Assembly: GCF_003286085.1 (NCBI RefSeq)
Contig: NW_020825289.1
Location: 372,001 to 436,000 of the forward strand
Source of the DNA: Drosophila persimilis
Lineage: Eukaryota; Arthropoda; Insecta; Diptera; Drosophilidae
DNA length: 64,000 nucleotides
Direction: 5' to 3'
The notes below the pieces were generated by a model. It was given only the letters and a program-made list of their open reading frames with translations. It had not been told where the DNA came from and did no database searches. Both the position numbers and the translations under genes were made by a program. Shown piece after piece: positions 21,404 through 31,932 of this stretch; within the stretch, counting starts at the first letter, position 1; the number at the start of each line of letters is the position of its first letter.

Positions 21404-22537
21404 AAAACGAGGGGGAACGTTGTGAGTTGCTGCGGACACCGCAACTCTACGGTTATACCCGATACTAAGTCAGTATGGCTCTCCTCCGGCAGACGCCGCT
21501 AATATTAAACGACACGACAAAGAGTGCGTGCGAGAGAGACAGAAAATCAGTCTGAGCGTGACGTCGGGCGCTGCGTAGCCACTGCAAATTGATTTGTTCC
21601 TTCTGGCTATAAAAGTGATCTGATCTGATCCAGATTCAGCAATCTGATAGATATGGTCGTTATCTATGATTCTGCGTTTTTAGTTTTCTCGAATCTGCAA
21701 TATTGTGGATGCAACAGATTTTCGTCCTTTGTGGGGGCGGAAGGGGGTGGGGCGAAATTTTGAGATATACGTTTTATAGTGAGATCTAACAGGAGTGCGG
21801 ATACTAAATTTGGTTACTCGAGCTTTAATAGTCTCTGAGATTTGTGAATATCCCCAGATTTGCATCCTTTGCGGGGGCGGAAGGGGGTGTGGCGAAATTT
21901 TGAAACAAACTCGTCTCGGTCCGATATATTAGGAGTGTGGATACCAAATTTGGTTGCTCTAGCTTTTATAGTCTCTGAGATCTAGGCGCTAATGTTTTAC
22001 TCTAAGCAAAGCCGCCTATGCTACGTGTGTGTTAGAGAGAGACAGGGCGAGAAAAAATTAAATTGTTTTCGTGATGCTGGCTATAATAATAATACGATCC
22101 AATTCTGATTCTGCAATCTAAAAGATATAGTCATCTTCTACGATTCTGCGTTTTTTGTTTTCTCGTATCGTCGAAATTGTGGGTGCCACAGATTTTCGCA
22201 GGGGCGGGGGGCAGAAGTGGGCGGGGCAAAGTTTTGAAATATTTTTGTAGCAGTGACATATCACAGAAGTCTGGATCCAAAACATCGTTGCTCTAGCTCT
22301 TATAGTCTTTGAGCACTATGCGCTGAAGGGGACGGACAGACGGACGGACGGACAGACGGACAGACGGACGGACGGACAGACGGACAGACAGACATGGCTC
22401 AATCGACTCGGCTATTGATGCTGATCAAGAATATATATACTTTATGGGGTCGGAAACGATTCCTTCTGGACGTTACACACATCCACTTTTACCACAAATC
22501 TAATATACCCCAATACTCATTTTGAGTATCGGGTATA
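21404..22537 (-). mobile_element. INE-1/DINE-1-like Helentron, copy B, inside a Nipped-A intron
   Basis: The ends match copy A: TATACCCGATACTCA on the minus strand at the right edge, subterminal repeat plus hairpin and CCCCCTCGTTTT at the left edge. An RGAC/GTCY tract of about 60 bp lies at 22329-22392. It fills almost all of the 1195-bp intron between the two Nipped-A exons, leaving 9 bp on the acceptor side and 52 bp on the donor side. Copy C is a close relative in the same orientation. Confidence 0.9.
22329..22392. repeat. (GACR)n microsatellite inside INE-1 copy B
   Basis: A run of GGAC/AGAC tetramers of about 16 units corresponds to the GTCY tract that is a hallmark of DINE-1 elements. 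Shorter versions occur in copies A, C (23728-23767) and D (48997-49040), so unit number varies between copies. Confidence 0.85.
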
Positions 22538-22589
22538 ATAATTAATTATAATTATCACGTTAAATTACACATTCGAATCTTTAAATTAC

Positions 22590-22680
22590 CTGAAATATTC
22601 GTACAATGTATGCCAAAAATTACAATGTTTTGATTTGTGCACCCATGAAGTCGAAAAAGGTTTCCTTCTGAGTCGAATTT
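22590..22680 (-). CDS. Nipped-A: Nipped-A (TRRAP) internal exon with in-frame TAA
   Basis: This 91-bp minus-strand exon has acceptor TTTACAG ending at 22681 and donor GTAATT at 22589. After one base completing a codon it reads NSTQKETFFDFMGAQIKTL, stop, FLAYIVRIFQ, and joins in phase 0 to EVVIANS of the next exon. TRRAP has DFIAAQIKTLSFLAYIIRIYQ at this place, so homology continues unbroken across the stop. The TAA is at 22620-22622, where the family has Ser; TCA to TAA is one substitution. Splice sites, phase and the rest of the coding sequence are preserved. It may be a sequencing or assembly error, a segregating null allele, or a duplicated pseudogene copy. Confidence 0.9.
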
Positions 22681-22800
22681 CTGTAAACAAAAATGAATAC
22701 ATTTGTTTTTAATTTTATGTACGTATGAAATTAATTCAATGACATGTATAGTAAAAGTAGATGTGCATTTACGTAGCGCTTTTACGACAAAATGTTAAAA

Positions 22801-23910
22801 AAAACGAGGGGGAACGTTGTGAGTTGCTGCGGACACCGCAACTCTACAGTTATACCCGATACTAAGTCAGTATGGCTCTCCTCCGGCAGACGCCGCTTAT
22901 ATTAATCGACACGACAAAGAGTGCGTGCGAGAGAGACAGAAAATCAGTCTGAAAGTGACGTCGGGCGCTGAGTAGCCACTGCAAATTGATTTGTTTCCTT
23001 TCGCTATAAAAATGATCTGATCTGATCCAGATTCAGCAATCTGATAGATATGGTCGTTATCTATGATTCTGCGTTTTTAGTTTTCTCAAATCTGCAATAT
23101 TGTGGATGCAACAGATTTTCGTCCTTTGTGTGGGCGGAAGGGGGTGGGGCGAAATTTTGAGATATACGTTTTATAGTGAGATCTAACAGGAGTACGGACA
23201 CTAAATTTGGTTACTCTAGCCTTAAAACTCTCTGAGATTTGTGAATATCCCCAGATTTGCAACCTTTGCGGGGGCGGAAGGGGGTGTGGCGAAATTTTGA
23301 AACAAACTCGTCTCGGTCTGATATATTAGGAGTGTGGATACCAAATTTGGTTGCTCTAGCTTTTATAGTCTCTGAGATCTAGGCGCTAATGTTTTACTCT
23401 AAGCAAAGCCGCCTATGCTACGTGTGTGTTAGAGAGAGACAGGGCGAGAAAAAATGAAATTGTTTTCTTGATGCTGGCTATAATAGTTATACGATCCAAT
23501 TCAGATTCTGCAGTCTAAAAGATATGGTCATTCTCTACGATTCTGCGTTTTTTGTTTTCTCGTATCTTTAAAATTGTGGATGCCACAGATTTTCGCCCTT
23601 TGTGGGGGCGGAAGTGGGCGGGGCAAAGTTTTGAAATATTTTTGGAGCAGTGACATATCACAGAAGTCTGGATCCAAAACATCGTTGCTCTAGCTCTTAT
23701 AGTCTTTGAGCATTAGGCGCTGAAGGGGACGGACAGACGGACAGACGGACGGACGGACAGACAGACAGGGCTCAATCGACTCGGCTATTGATGCTGATCA
23801 AGAATATATATACTTTATAGGGTCGGAAACGATTCCTTCTGGACGTTACACACATCCACTTTTACCACAAATCTAATATACCCCAATACTCATTTTGAGT
23901 ATCGGGTATA
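22801..23910 (-). mobile_element. INE-1/DINE-1-like Helentron, copy C
   Basis: It has the same termini, hairpin and GACR tract as copy B and the same orientation. It lies 120 bp upstream of the acceptor of the Nipped-A exon at 22590-22680. Bases 23911-24109 beyond it are AT-rich and hold nothing I recognise. Confidence 0.9.
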
Positions 23911-24109
23911 AAAATGAAAATTTCAAATTTTTTTTCAAATTTCAAATTTCCAAAGTAGCCTTATATTCAGCCAAAAGATATGAGCCATACAAATGTGGTT
24001 TGGGAGCTTGGGGTTAAAAGTTTCAAAACTTTGCGAATTGAAGGGGGACTGAGTGTAAATTTTCAAAGTAATTTAATTAAATTTATGTATTAAATTAACA
24101 ATTATCTGT

Positions 24110-24985
24110 TAATAATGGTACTTAGTTACTAAAGGCGGAAAAAGATAAGTTAAAAGTTAGCTAAATTTAAATGATTATAAATATTGCATGCAATTAGTTT
24201 AAAAGTCAGTTCAGGGGATAGGGTTTGACAGAGGGAGTTATAATTATGGCATAAAACCCTAAAAGGTTCATGATCAGCATAATTAGACCTACATATGGGT
24301 AGACGGATAGGCCTAAAAGTACGGGTAGGTCTAGATGGAACGGCCAAGTCAATCTGACCCAAGAGAGTTTGGGAGTCAACAGTCCCAAGAAGGAGCTTGT
24401 GCACGAACATTACGCCATTGCATATTCTGCGATGGTGCAACGACGGCAGGTCAATAAGATTTAGCCTAGACCGGTAGGGTGGCAAGATTCTACCTGAGTC
24501 CCAGTTAAAGTTCCGAAGGGCAAAAATTAAAAATTGCTTTTGCACGGATTCAATAACAGCCTGCTGTTCTTTATACTGCGGGCTCCACACACAAGAACAA
24601 TACTCCAATATAGGACGTACTAACGAGATGTACAGTTGTTTCGTAACGGACGGGTCGTCAAACTCCTTGGACCAACGCTTGATGAACGCTAAAACACCCT
24701 TAGCTTTATTTACAGTTGCAGATATATGGGTGTTAAAACACATCTTATGATCAAAAAGGACTCCGAGGTCATTTGAACTCGAAATTCGCTCAAGGACATG
24801 ATGTCCTAGAACATATGGGACAAAATGAGGAGCGCGACGGTAAAATGTCATAAGTTTGCATTTGGAAAGGTTCAGAAAAAGAAGATTAGTTGAACACCAC
24901 AATAGTAGTTCACTTAGATCAAATTGAAGGCGTGTGTGCAAATACCAATCAGGGTAAGAAAGACAGATTTTGACATCATCATCAG
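24110..24985 (-). mobile_element. CR1-like LINE, copy 2 (3' end, 5' truncated)
   Basis: A single open frame of about 263 codons (24941-24150) covers the last RT motifs and the C-terminal domain: DDVKICLSYPDWYLHTRLQ at the truncated edge, LLLWCSTNLLFLNLSKCK, ISSSNDLGVLFDHKMCFNTH, and FIKRWSKEFDDPSVTKQLYI. It belongs to the same subfamily as the copy at 34514-35803 and differs from the 5595 and 45556 copies. The 5' side stops within the RT at the junction with LOA copy 3. The open frame suggests limited age. Confidence 0.8.
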
Positions 24986-27637
24986 ATGGTCTTATTAAGC
25001 CGGGGTAGTGATCCCACCTTTATTATTAAAAACCGCAAGGAGGTCCTGGACCTCACGCTTGCCTCTCATGAGATCCAGAGTAACATTGTATCCTGGAGGG
25101 TCCAGGAAGAGCACTCCTTCTCGGACCACAGGTACGTGGAAACTGTTTTCTCCTTCTCAGTACCGAAGCCAGTTCGTTTCCGGAACATCAGGCGGACAAA
25201 CTGGACTCGGTACTCTGATTACCTCTGTCGTGTTCTCCCCGATCCCCCATCTGAGGAGGAGTTCTCCACGGAGGCCACGACGCCTGCAATAAGGCGCTCG
25301 ACAAAGCATGCCCCTCTGGCAAGAACAGAGGCCGGAGGAAACCTGAATGGTGGAATCCGAAACTGGATGAACTCCGGAAATTCTCCCGGAGACTCTTCAA
25401 TAAAGCTTAAGGCTGAGAACGTTGAGCAAAACTGGGCCGAATACAAGGCCATTCTGTCAACCTACAACAAAGAAATTGGAAAGCCAAACGCGCTTCCTGG
25501 CGTAAGTTCTGCAGCGAAATCGAGAGTAACTCAGAAGCCTCGCGCTTGCGCAAAGTTCTCTCGGAGACAACACCCACCCTGAGCTACTTGAAGAACACCG
25601 ACCAGGCGTGGACTACGTCCAGCGATGAATCGCTAAGTCTTCTCCTAAATACTCACTTCCCTTGCTGCGATGAAAACAAACCCAACTACTTCGCGCCTCC
25701 TTCTGTCGTCTCAAATGCCATCCTGAGCCTGCTAAACCAGGAGAACATCTCCTGGGCGGTCAGAAGTTTTAAACCTTACAAATCCGCGGTCCCAGACGGC
25801 ATTTTCACAGCGTGTATTCCGTCCAGTCTGATCTCAGACTCCCAGCATGTCTATCGGAAGGGAAGATCCACCAAAACGGCCCTACACTCGATCACATCGA
25901 TCATCAAAGCGTCCCTTAACTTTAAGGAGTACACACTCGTAGCCTTCCTCGACATAGAAGGCGCTTTTAACAACATCCTTCCGACCGCCATCACGGGCGC
26001 ACTGACGGATCTGGGGGTTGACTACAGGACGGTGAGCCTGATCGATCAGATGCTGCAATGCAGGACGGTTGAGGCATCACTGAGGACGTCAACGTGCACC
26101 AGATTTGTCAGCAGAGGCACACCGCAGGACGGAGTCCTCTCGCCCCTCCTATGGAACGTGGCAGTGAACGCACTGCTGCGGGATATAGAGGGGGGTGGCT
26201 GGAGTGCAAGTACTCTCACGAAAATGTCGAAATGGGCAAACAAATGCGTGTTAGGCGTCAACCCGTCTAAAACGGAACTTTTCTTTTTCACTAAGAAGTA
26301 CAAAGTTTCGGCACTGATTCCCCCAAAACTATGTGGGGAAGCGCTAGTCTTTAGAAACAACGCCAAGTATCTTGGCCTAATCCTAGACAGAAAGCTCGAT
26401 TGGAAACTGAGCATAGAGGATAGAGTAAAGAAGGCCCTTTATACATGCAGGAAAGCAATCGGACTGAAATGGGGAATGACCCCGTATATTCGGTGGCTAT
26501 ACACCACCATCATATGACCAATCATGCTCTATGAAGTGGTAGTGAGGTGGCCAGCCCTAGACAAAAGAAATTGTCTTAACGACTCAGTAGATACCAACGA
26601 ATGGCGGAGTTATGCATAACTGGCGGGCTACGCACTACTCCAGGGGAAGCCCTGGATACCGTGCTGAACCTCCTCCCTGTAGATCTCATGGGTAAGAAGG
26701 TGGCAACAGTTTCTGCCCTTAGAATGAGAGAAGCCAAACTGTGGAAAGCATCCGAGGTTGGGAGGTTCTGGAATCCTGATGAGACTCCCGCAATTACCAG
26801 AGAGGACAGATTACTGTATCCCTAGTGATCACCTCTCGACGTCTTTCTAGGTATCTATCCCAACTAGAGAGGACTGGGAGATGGGCGAACCAGGACCTGC
26901 AAATGCGATTCACTTCTACGGACTCTACTGCAGCGAGCTGAACATCAGTCATTGCTTTAGGCTCCCGGATCACTGTAGTTTGTTCCAAGCGGAGGTTGGT
27001 GCCATCAAGGAGGCCATTTCTATCGTCTCCAAACGATCTCTAGACACGCACTTAGTGTGCGTCTTCTCGGACAACCAAGCAGCTAAGCAGTAGCCTTTGG
27101 CTACGTGCAAGCTTCTCACGCACGAATGTTCGAGCCAAATGCCAATAGGAGGTAGCTGCTTCCTGTAAAGTCTCAAGATTGATATGGCCATATCGATCGA
27201 AGAAGCGCTCAGCAGAGCTGTATAGGCTCAGCAGAGCACAGTGCTCTGCAGTTACTCGAGCCATTACGGGACACTGGCAGATTGGCACTCATGCCTCTTG
27301 ACTGTCAATCCCTCATAACGACTTCTGCAGGAGTTGTCGCGACTAGGAAGAGGAGGAATCGGTCCCCCACTTCTTCTGCCACTGCCCGGCCCTTGGAAAT
27401 CGTCGTCTTCGTATTCTCGGGGACGCTTTCCTCACGGACATTTAGGACCTCTCCGAAATCAAACCAGGGACCTTGTTCAAATACATCCAAGCGACCGGAT
27501 GGGACTGCCCTTAATCCTGCAGTAGCCTGCTCTCACGGTTCAGGCAACGAGGAGGAGCACATGCCCATGCGGCAACACAATGGACCTCCTATAGGTCCAA
27601 GTGAGCTTGGGGGGGGCGGGAGGCTTTTACCCAAAGA
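24986..27637 (+). mobile_element. LOA-clade LINE, copy 3 (5' truncated)
   Basis: It starts within the endonuclease (RGSDPTFIIKNRKEVLDLTL) and runs through RT to RNase H and a 3' untranslated stretch near 27540-27640 that matches the end of copy 2, without reaching the pentamer tail. It is close to copy 2. The RT frame at 25546-26517 is open but lacks the block containing the YADD catalytic motif, and RNase H is reduced to about 60 codons. At the right it joins a piece of LOA ORF1. Confidence 0.8.
25546..26517 (+). pseudogene. LOA copy 3 RT frame without catalytic block
   Basis: It reads through RKGRSTKTALHSITSIIKAS, FLDIEGAFNNILPTAITGAL (motif A) and GTPQDGVLSPLLWNVAVNAL (motif B, with a Gly to Asp change). 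It then jumps from DIEGGGW directly to LTKMSKWANKCVLGVNPSKT, skipping the YADD motif. The sequence before motif A is also shortened relative to copy 1. It cannot encode an active polymerase. Confidence 0.75.
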
Positions 27638-27871
27638 AATAAAGAAGCAGAGGACTGTACGCCTAATTCGGGAAGTACGCCTAACATGGGTAGCGTCTAA
27701 CTGCGCCTCAAAAAGCGCCACCCCAACGACAAGGACGCACACAACCTAAAGGTAGGCGAGGTGGGAAGGGACTTAGGTCACGAGTCCATCGTGGAGGCCG
27801 CCCAGGGTCTTGCGCTCGAAGACGCATAGAAAGAAGAGGAGGACGGTGACCTGACGCTGGTAGTCAACCCG
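27638..27871 (+). mobile_element. LOA ORF1 fragment
   Basis: This matches 31640-31885 of LOA copy 4 almost base by base (GTAGCGTCTAMCTGCGCCTC, CATCGTGGAGGCCGCCCAGG). It is a 230-bp piece of a different LOA family lying between copy 3 and the gypsy-type fossil. Confidence 0.75.
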
Positions 27872-30331
27872 TCAGGTGCAATAATATGGTATCTGGCTGG
27901 AGAAAGAAGAGGTATTGATATAGATGTCTCAAAAAGTCTAGGTTCGTTAGCTCATTTTGCTGAAAGTCAACTAGACAATATAGATGAATCAAAGCCGATA
28001 ATAGACACTGAAGTCGAAAGCGACACAGAATTAAATCCTCAATTAGAAAGTATAGACCTTTGCAAAGATATAATAGACACCGACGTCGGAAGCGACTCGG
28101 AACTAAAAACCGAAATAACAATATCAGACAAAATGAAAGTATAGACCTTTGCAATGATATAATAGACACCGACGTCGGAGGCGATTCGGAACTAAAAACC
28201 GAAATAACAATATCAGACAAAATGAACCAAGTAGAAAAAGATCGGCAGTACGTGAAACTAGTCTCATCCTCTATCCCAGAGTTTGACGGCAGTATACAGT
28301 CTCTTCAACGTTTCTTAACAGCGTTAAAAATCACGGATAGGACTAAAGGAGATCAAGAAGATCTAGCCATTGAAGTTATCAAATCAAAGATATCCTTTAT
28401 AAAGTCCAAAGTGAACAAACGATCAATGGCATAATCCAAAAGCTTAATGATAACGTCAAGGGAGAATTAAACAAAAAGGAAAAACGGCATCTCAATATAC
28501 CACCGATATTGACAATTTGCGCAAGCAGCTCGATGAAGGGCTAGACGCAGATAACGCCAACAAATTTTCGATGAAAGAGTCCATAGCAGCCATGACTCGC
28601 AATTGTGAGCATGACAAGCTGCGCCTAATACTTGAAGCAGGCAAATTCAATACTTTCAACGACGCAATGGGTAAATACATCCATTGCAGCACCGAAATAA
28701 CTGGAAATGCCAGCACAGTATTTCATTACAGAGGCAACAGTGGTCGCGGTTATCGAAGAAGTTACAATAACCGCGGCAATAATAGATCGAACAGAGGTAA
28801 TTACCAAAACAGAGGTAATTACTATAGTAACAATAACCAAAATAATTACAGAAGCAATTATAGAGGCCAAAATAGAGGAAACTCTAGGGGCCAGGGCAAC
28901 TCAAACAGAGGCCAAAACAATGCCAACAATGTAAATGTACGAGCTACTGAAAGTAGTTCGGAAAACCAATAAACCCCTTAAGATATTCAAATTGTGCGAT
29001 AGTATACAACATCAATCTTAGTTCAGGAATATTTATAAAGCTTAAAAATTTGAAAACAGGTAATACATTTACCTTATTAATAGATACTGGTGCAAACATT
29101 TCAATACTAAAAGAAAATATCGATATTTTTGATAATGTTAATGTTAACATATCAACCAAAATATCAGGAATCGGCGAAGGTTCAGTTTTTTCAAAAGGTT
29201 TAGCATTCGTAGAATTATCTACAGGAAAGTATATAATACCACACGATTATCATTTAGTTGAACAAAACTTTCCAATCCCTAGCGATGGCATTATAGGTAT
29301 AGACTTCATTAAAAAATTCAATTGCCTATTAGATTGTACACATACTAGTGACACTCTAATACTACGGCCAAACAATCTTAACTTCCCAATAAACATACCT
29401 ATCACACACACTTGTGATAATAATACCACAATTCTTCCAGTACGCGCTGAAGTTGTCCGACAAATTAAATTAGCGTCAACAGAACATATTGTTCTAATCC
29501 CGAATCAAGAAATTGAGGACGGAATATTCATTGGAAATACAATTTCCAATAAAAACAACATTTTTGTCCGAGTGTTGAATACAACAAATTCAACCAAAAT
29601 CCTAAAAATTAATAAAATAATAATAAATGCTAAGTGACTATGATATAGTCCAAGAAATTAGCAAGGATAGACACGAAGATATCATGAAAAAGCTAACTAA
29701 AAACTTTCCGCCACTATTTAAAACAAAACTAAAAGATTTATGCACACAGTATACAGACATATTCGGACTTGAAACCGAATCGATAACAACTAATAATTTT
29801 TATAGGCAAGAGCTAAGATTGAAGGATAACAACCTGGTATACACAAAAAATTATAGAATTCCACACGCACACAAAGACGAAATCAATAAACAGGTAGAAA
29901 AACTCATTCTGGACAAAATAGTATAACCATTATTTTCTGAGTACAATAGCCCAATACTACTTTTACCCAAAAAAGGTCTCCCAGGATCTGAAAATAGAAG
30001 ATGGCTTTTAGTCATTGACTATCGTCAAATAAACAAAAAATTATTGTCCGATAAATTTCCACTTCCAAGAATAGATGATATTCTTGATCAGTTGGGTAGA
30101 GCCAAATATTTTTCATGTCTAGACTTAATGTCTGGATTTCATCAAATAGAGCTGAAGCAACACTCTAGAGATTTAACGTCCTTTCCAACAAGCAATGGCT
30201 CGTACTAATTCACTAGACTACCTTATGGTCTTAAAATAGCGCCAAATTCTTTTCAAAGAATGATGGCAATTGCTTTTTCTGGACTTAATACTTCACAAGC
30301 ATTCTTGTATATGGATGACTTAATAGTCATC
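27872..30331 (+). mobile_element. Ty3/gypsy fossil, 412/mdg1-like
   Basis: A gag region has an Asn/Arg/Gly-rich C-terminus near 28730-28930. A protease follows near 29060-29300 (LLIDTGANISILKE), then an RT entry near 29900-30330 with DYRQINKKLLSDKFPLPRI and LDLMSGFHQIELKQ, ending at the YMDD box. The RT wording matches the 412/mdg1/Stalker lineage. No LTRs are present. The right end is cut by LOA copy 4. It is broken at several points and of moderate age. Confidence 0.8.
28051..28228 (+). repeat. 89-bp tandem duplication
   Basis: The unit 28051-28139 is repeated at 28140-28228 with only a few differences. It lies in the gag part of the gypsy-type fossil. Confidence 0.85.
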
Positions 30332-30465
30332 TGGCTGGCGAAATTCCTCTAGCTGAACCCTCCACGAGGGTGCCGGCTGCGCAATGGACACTGCATTACC
30401 CCGGACAAGGGTAATGCACTGTCGCTTGCTCTGTCTAGCTAAGGCTATGGACCCTCGGGCCAAAT

Positions 30466-31932
30466 ATGGAGGCGAAGATGGATGAAGCACGGGTTGGGAT
30501 GTCAACCCAAACGTCGGTGGGAAGCGTGACTGCTAACACCGGCGGGCATAGGGAGGAGCAACCCTCTCTGCGTGTCGCCAGCGGTCACACCTCAGACTTG
30601 GCGGGAGTAGGCCAGGTCAGTTGTAAAGCTACTGCCACAACAACAACAACAAAAACAACTTACTCCGCAGCCTGCAAGTTGAGCCGCACAGATGCCGTAG
30701 TCGACATAGACACGGGTCTGGAGAGCGTGCTCTCTCTAAGCAGGACGGAGGAATAGAGCCTTCTCCGCTCGCCGGAACCAGGCACCAGCTCCCTGCGTAG
30801 GGAAGGGCCGAAGCGTTCCAAGGAGGGGATGAAGGCCAAAGCAGAATACAAAGCGGCCCTCAACATTAAAAGCCGGCTGCAAGGTAAAGCAGACATCTCC
30901 CAGGAGGAGAAGGTCAAGCTAGCCTGGGCCGAGCAGCGAGTAGAGGAGGGCCGGCTACATTACGCTCAGATGCTACAGATTAGGGCTTCAAATGGCGAAT
31001 ATGCCTATAAGGTGGAGGAGATGATGGCCCCCAAAAGGCAACGCTCGACTGAGAGTGCCATTAAAGACACTCCAGCGAGCAAGTGGCAACGCGGGCCCAA
31101 GAGTGCAGCCCCTCCACCGAAAGCGGCCAAGAAGCCAGTGACACCGAAAGCGAAGGTCAGCGATGTGACCAAACGACATTTAATCGTGGCACTCATCGAC
31201 CGGAGCGAGGAAAACGGCAAGATGTCAGCGGCACAGTGGAAGCTTGTGCACGCGCGTCTCGTCGACGCACTGTTTGCACACATGGAAGAAGACCCCGCGG
31301 CCCTATGCCCGGCCCGGCCCCTATGCCCACGTTCGATGGTGCTGGGTGGCTAAATGGGGTTAAGATCCTAAAGTGCAACGACGATCCAACACTAAGGTGG
31401 CTGACGCGTACGGTCTGCCAACTGGAGGCGATGTGGGAGGGGGCCAAGCTGGAGGTTGTGGACCGGGAGCTTATCCCGTCCAAGCCTAAGGCGAAGGTAC
31501 TCTTTCCATCACAATCCAGGGAGACCGAGCGCTAAAGCTCCTTCAGCGGCAAAACGCGGACGTGCCAACGACCGATTGGAGGATCCTACACATTGGTAGC
31601 CCACTACCCAACGAGGGGGGCCAATGTGTGATCCTCCAAATAAACAAGGAGGCAGAGGAACTGCTGTATCCCAAGTTCGGGAAGATGGCGTGAGCATGGG
31701 TAGCGTCTACCTGCGCCTCAAAAAGCGCCACCCTGAGGACAAGGACGCGCATACCCTGCAGGTAGGCGAGGTGGAAAAGGACTTAGGTCTCGAGTACATC
31801 GTGGAGGCCGCCCAGGGTCTTGCGCTGGAGAACGAAGACGAGGAAGACGGTGACCTGACGTTAGTAGTCAACCCGTCGGATGCAAGTGAGCCAGTCACCC
31901 ATGCTGAGTGTGCTGTCGCTCAACTTGCATAA
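30466..31932 (+). pseudogene. LOA copy 4 ORF1 remnants
   Basis: ATG 30466 starts MEAKMDEARVGMSTQTSVGS. The longest later piece, 30829-31353, has a Lys/Ala-rich helical stretch (LAWAEQRVEEGRLHYAQMLQ), a basic part (PKRQRSTESAIKDTPASKWQ) and KRHLIVALIDRSEENGKMSA, shared with the ORF1 of copy 2. A C-terminal part near 31690-31900 contains SVYLRLKKRHPEDKDAHTLQ and an acidic tail. A stop near 30756 and at least two frame changes break it. The role is presumed RNA binding in the element particle. Confidence 0.65.

Noticed and set aside
22329-22392. GACR run as a satellite or CRISPR-like array
   Set aside because: It is a simple tetranucleotide tract typical of DINE-1 elements, with no spacers.
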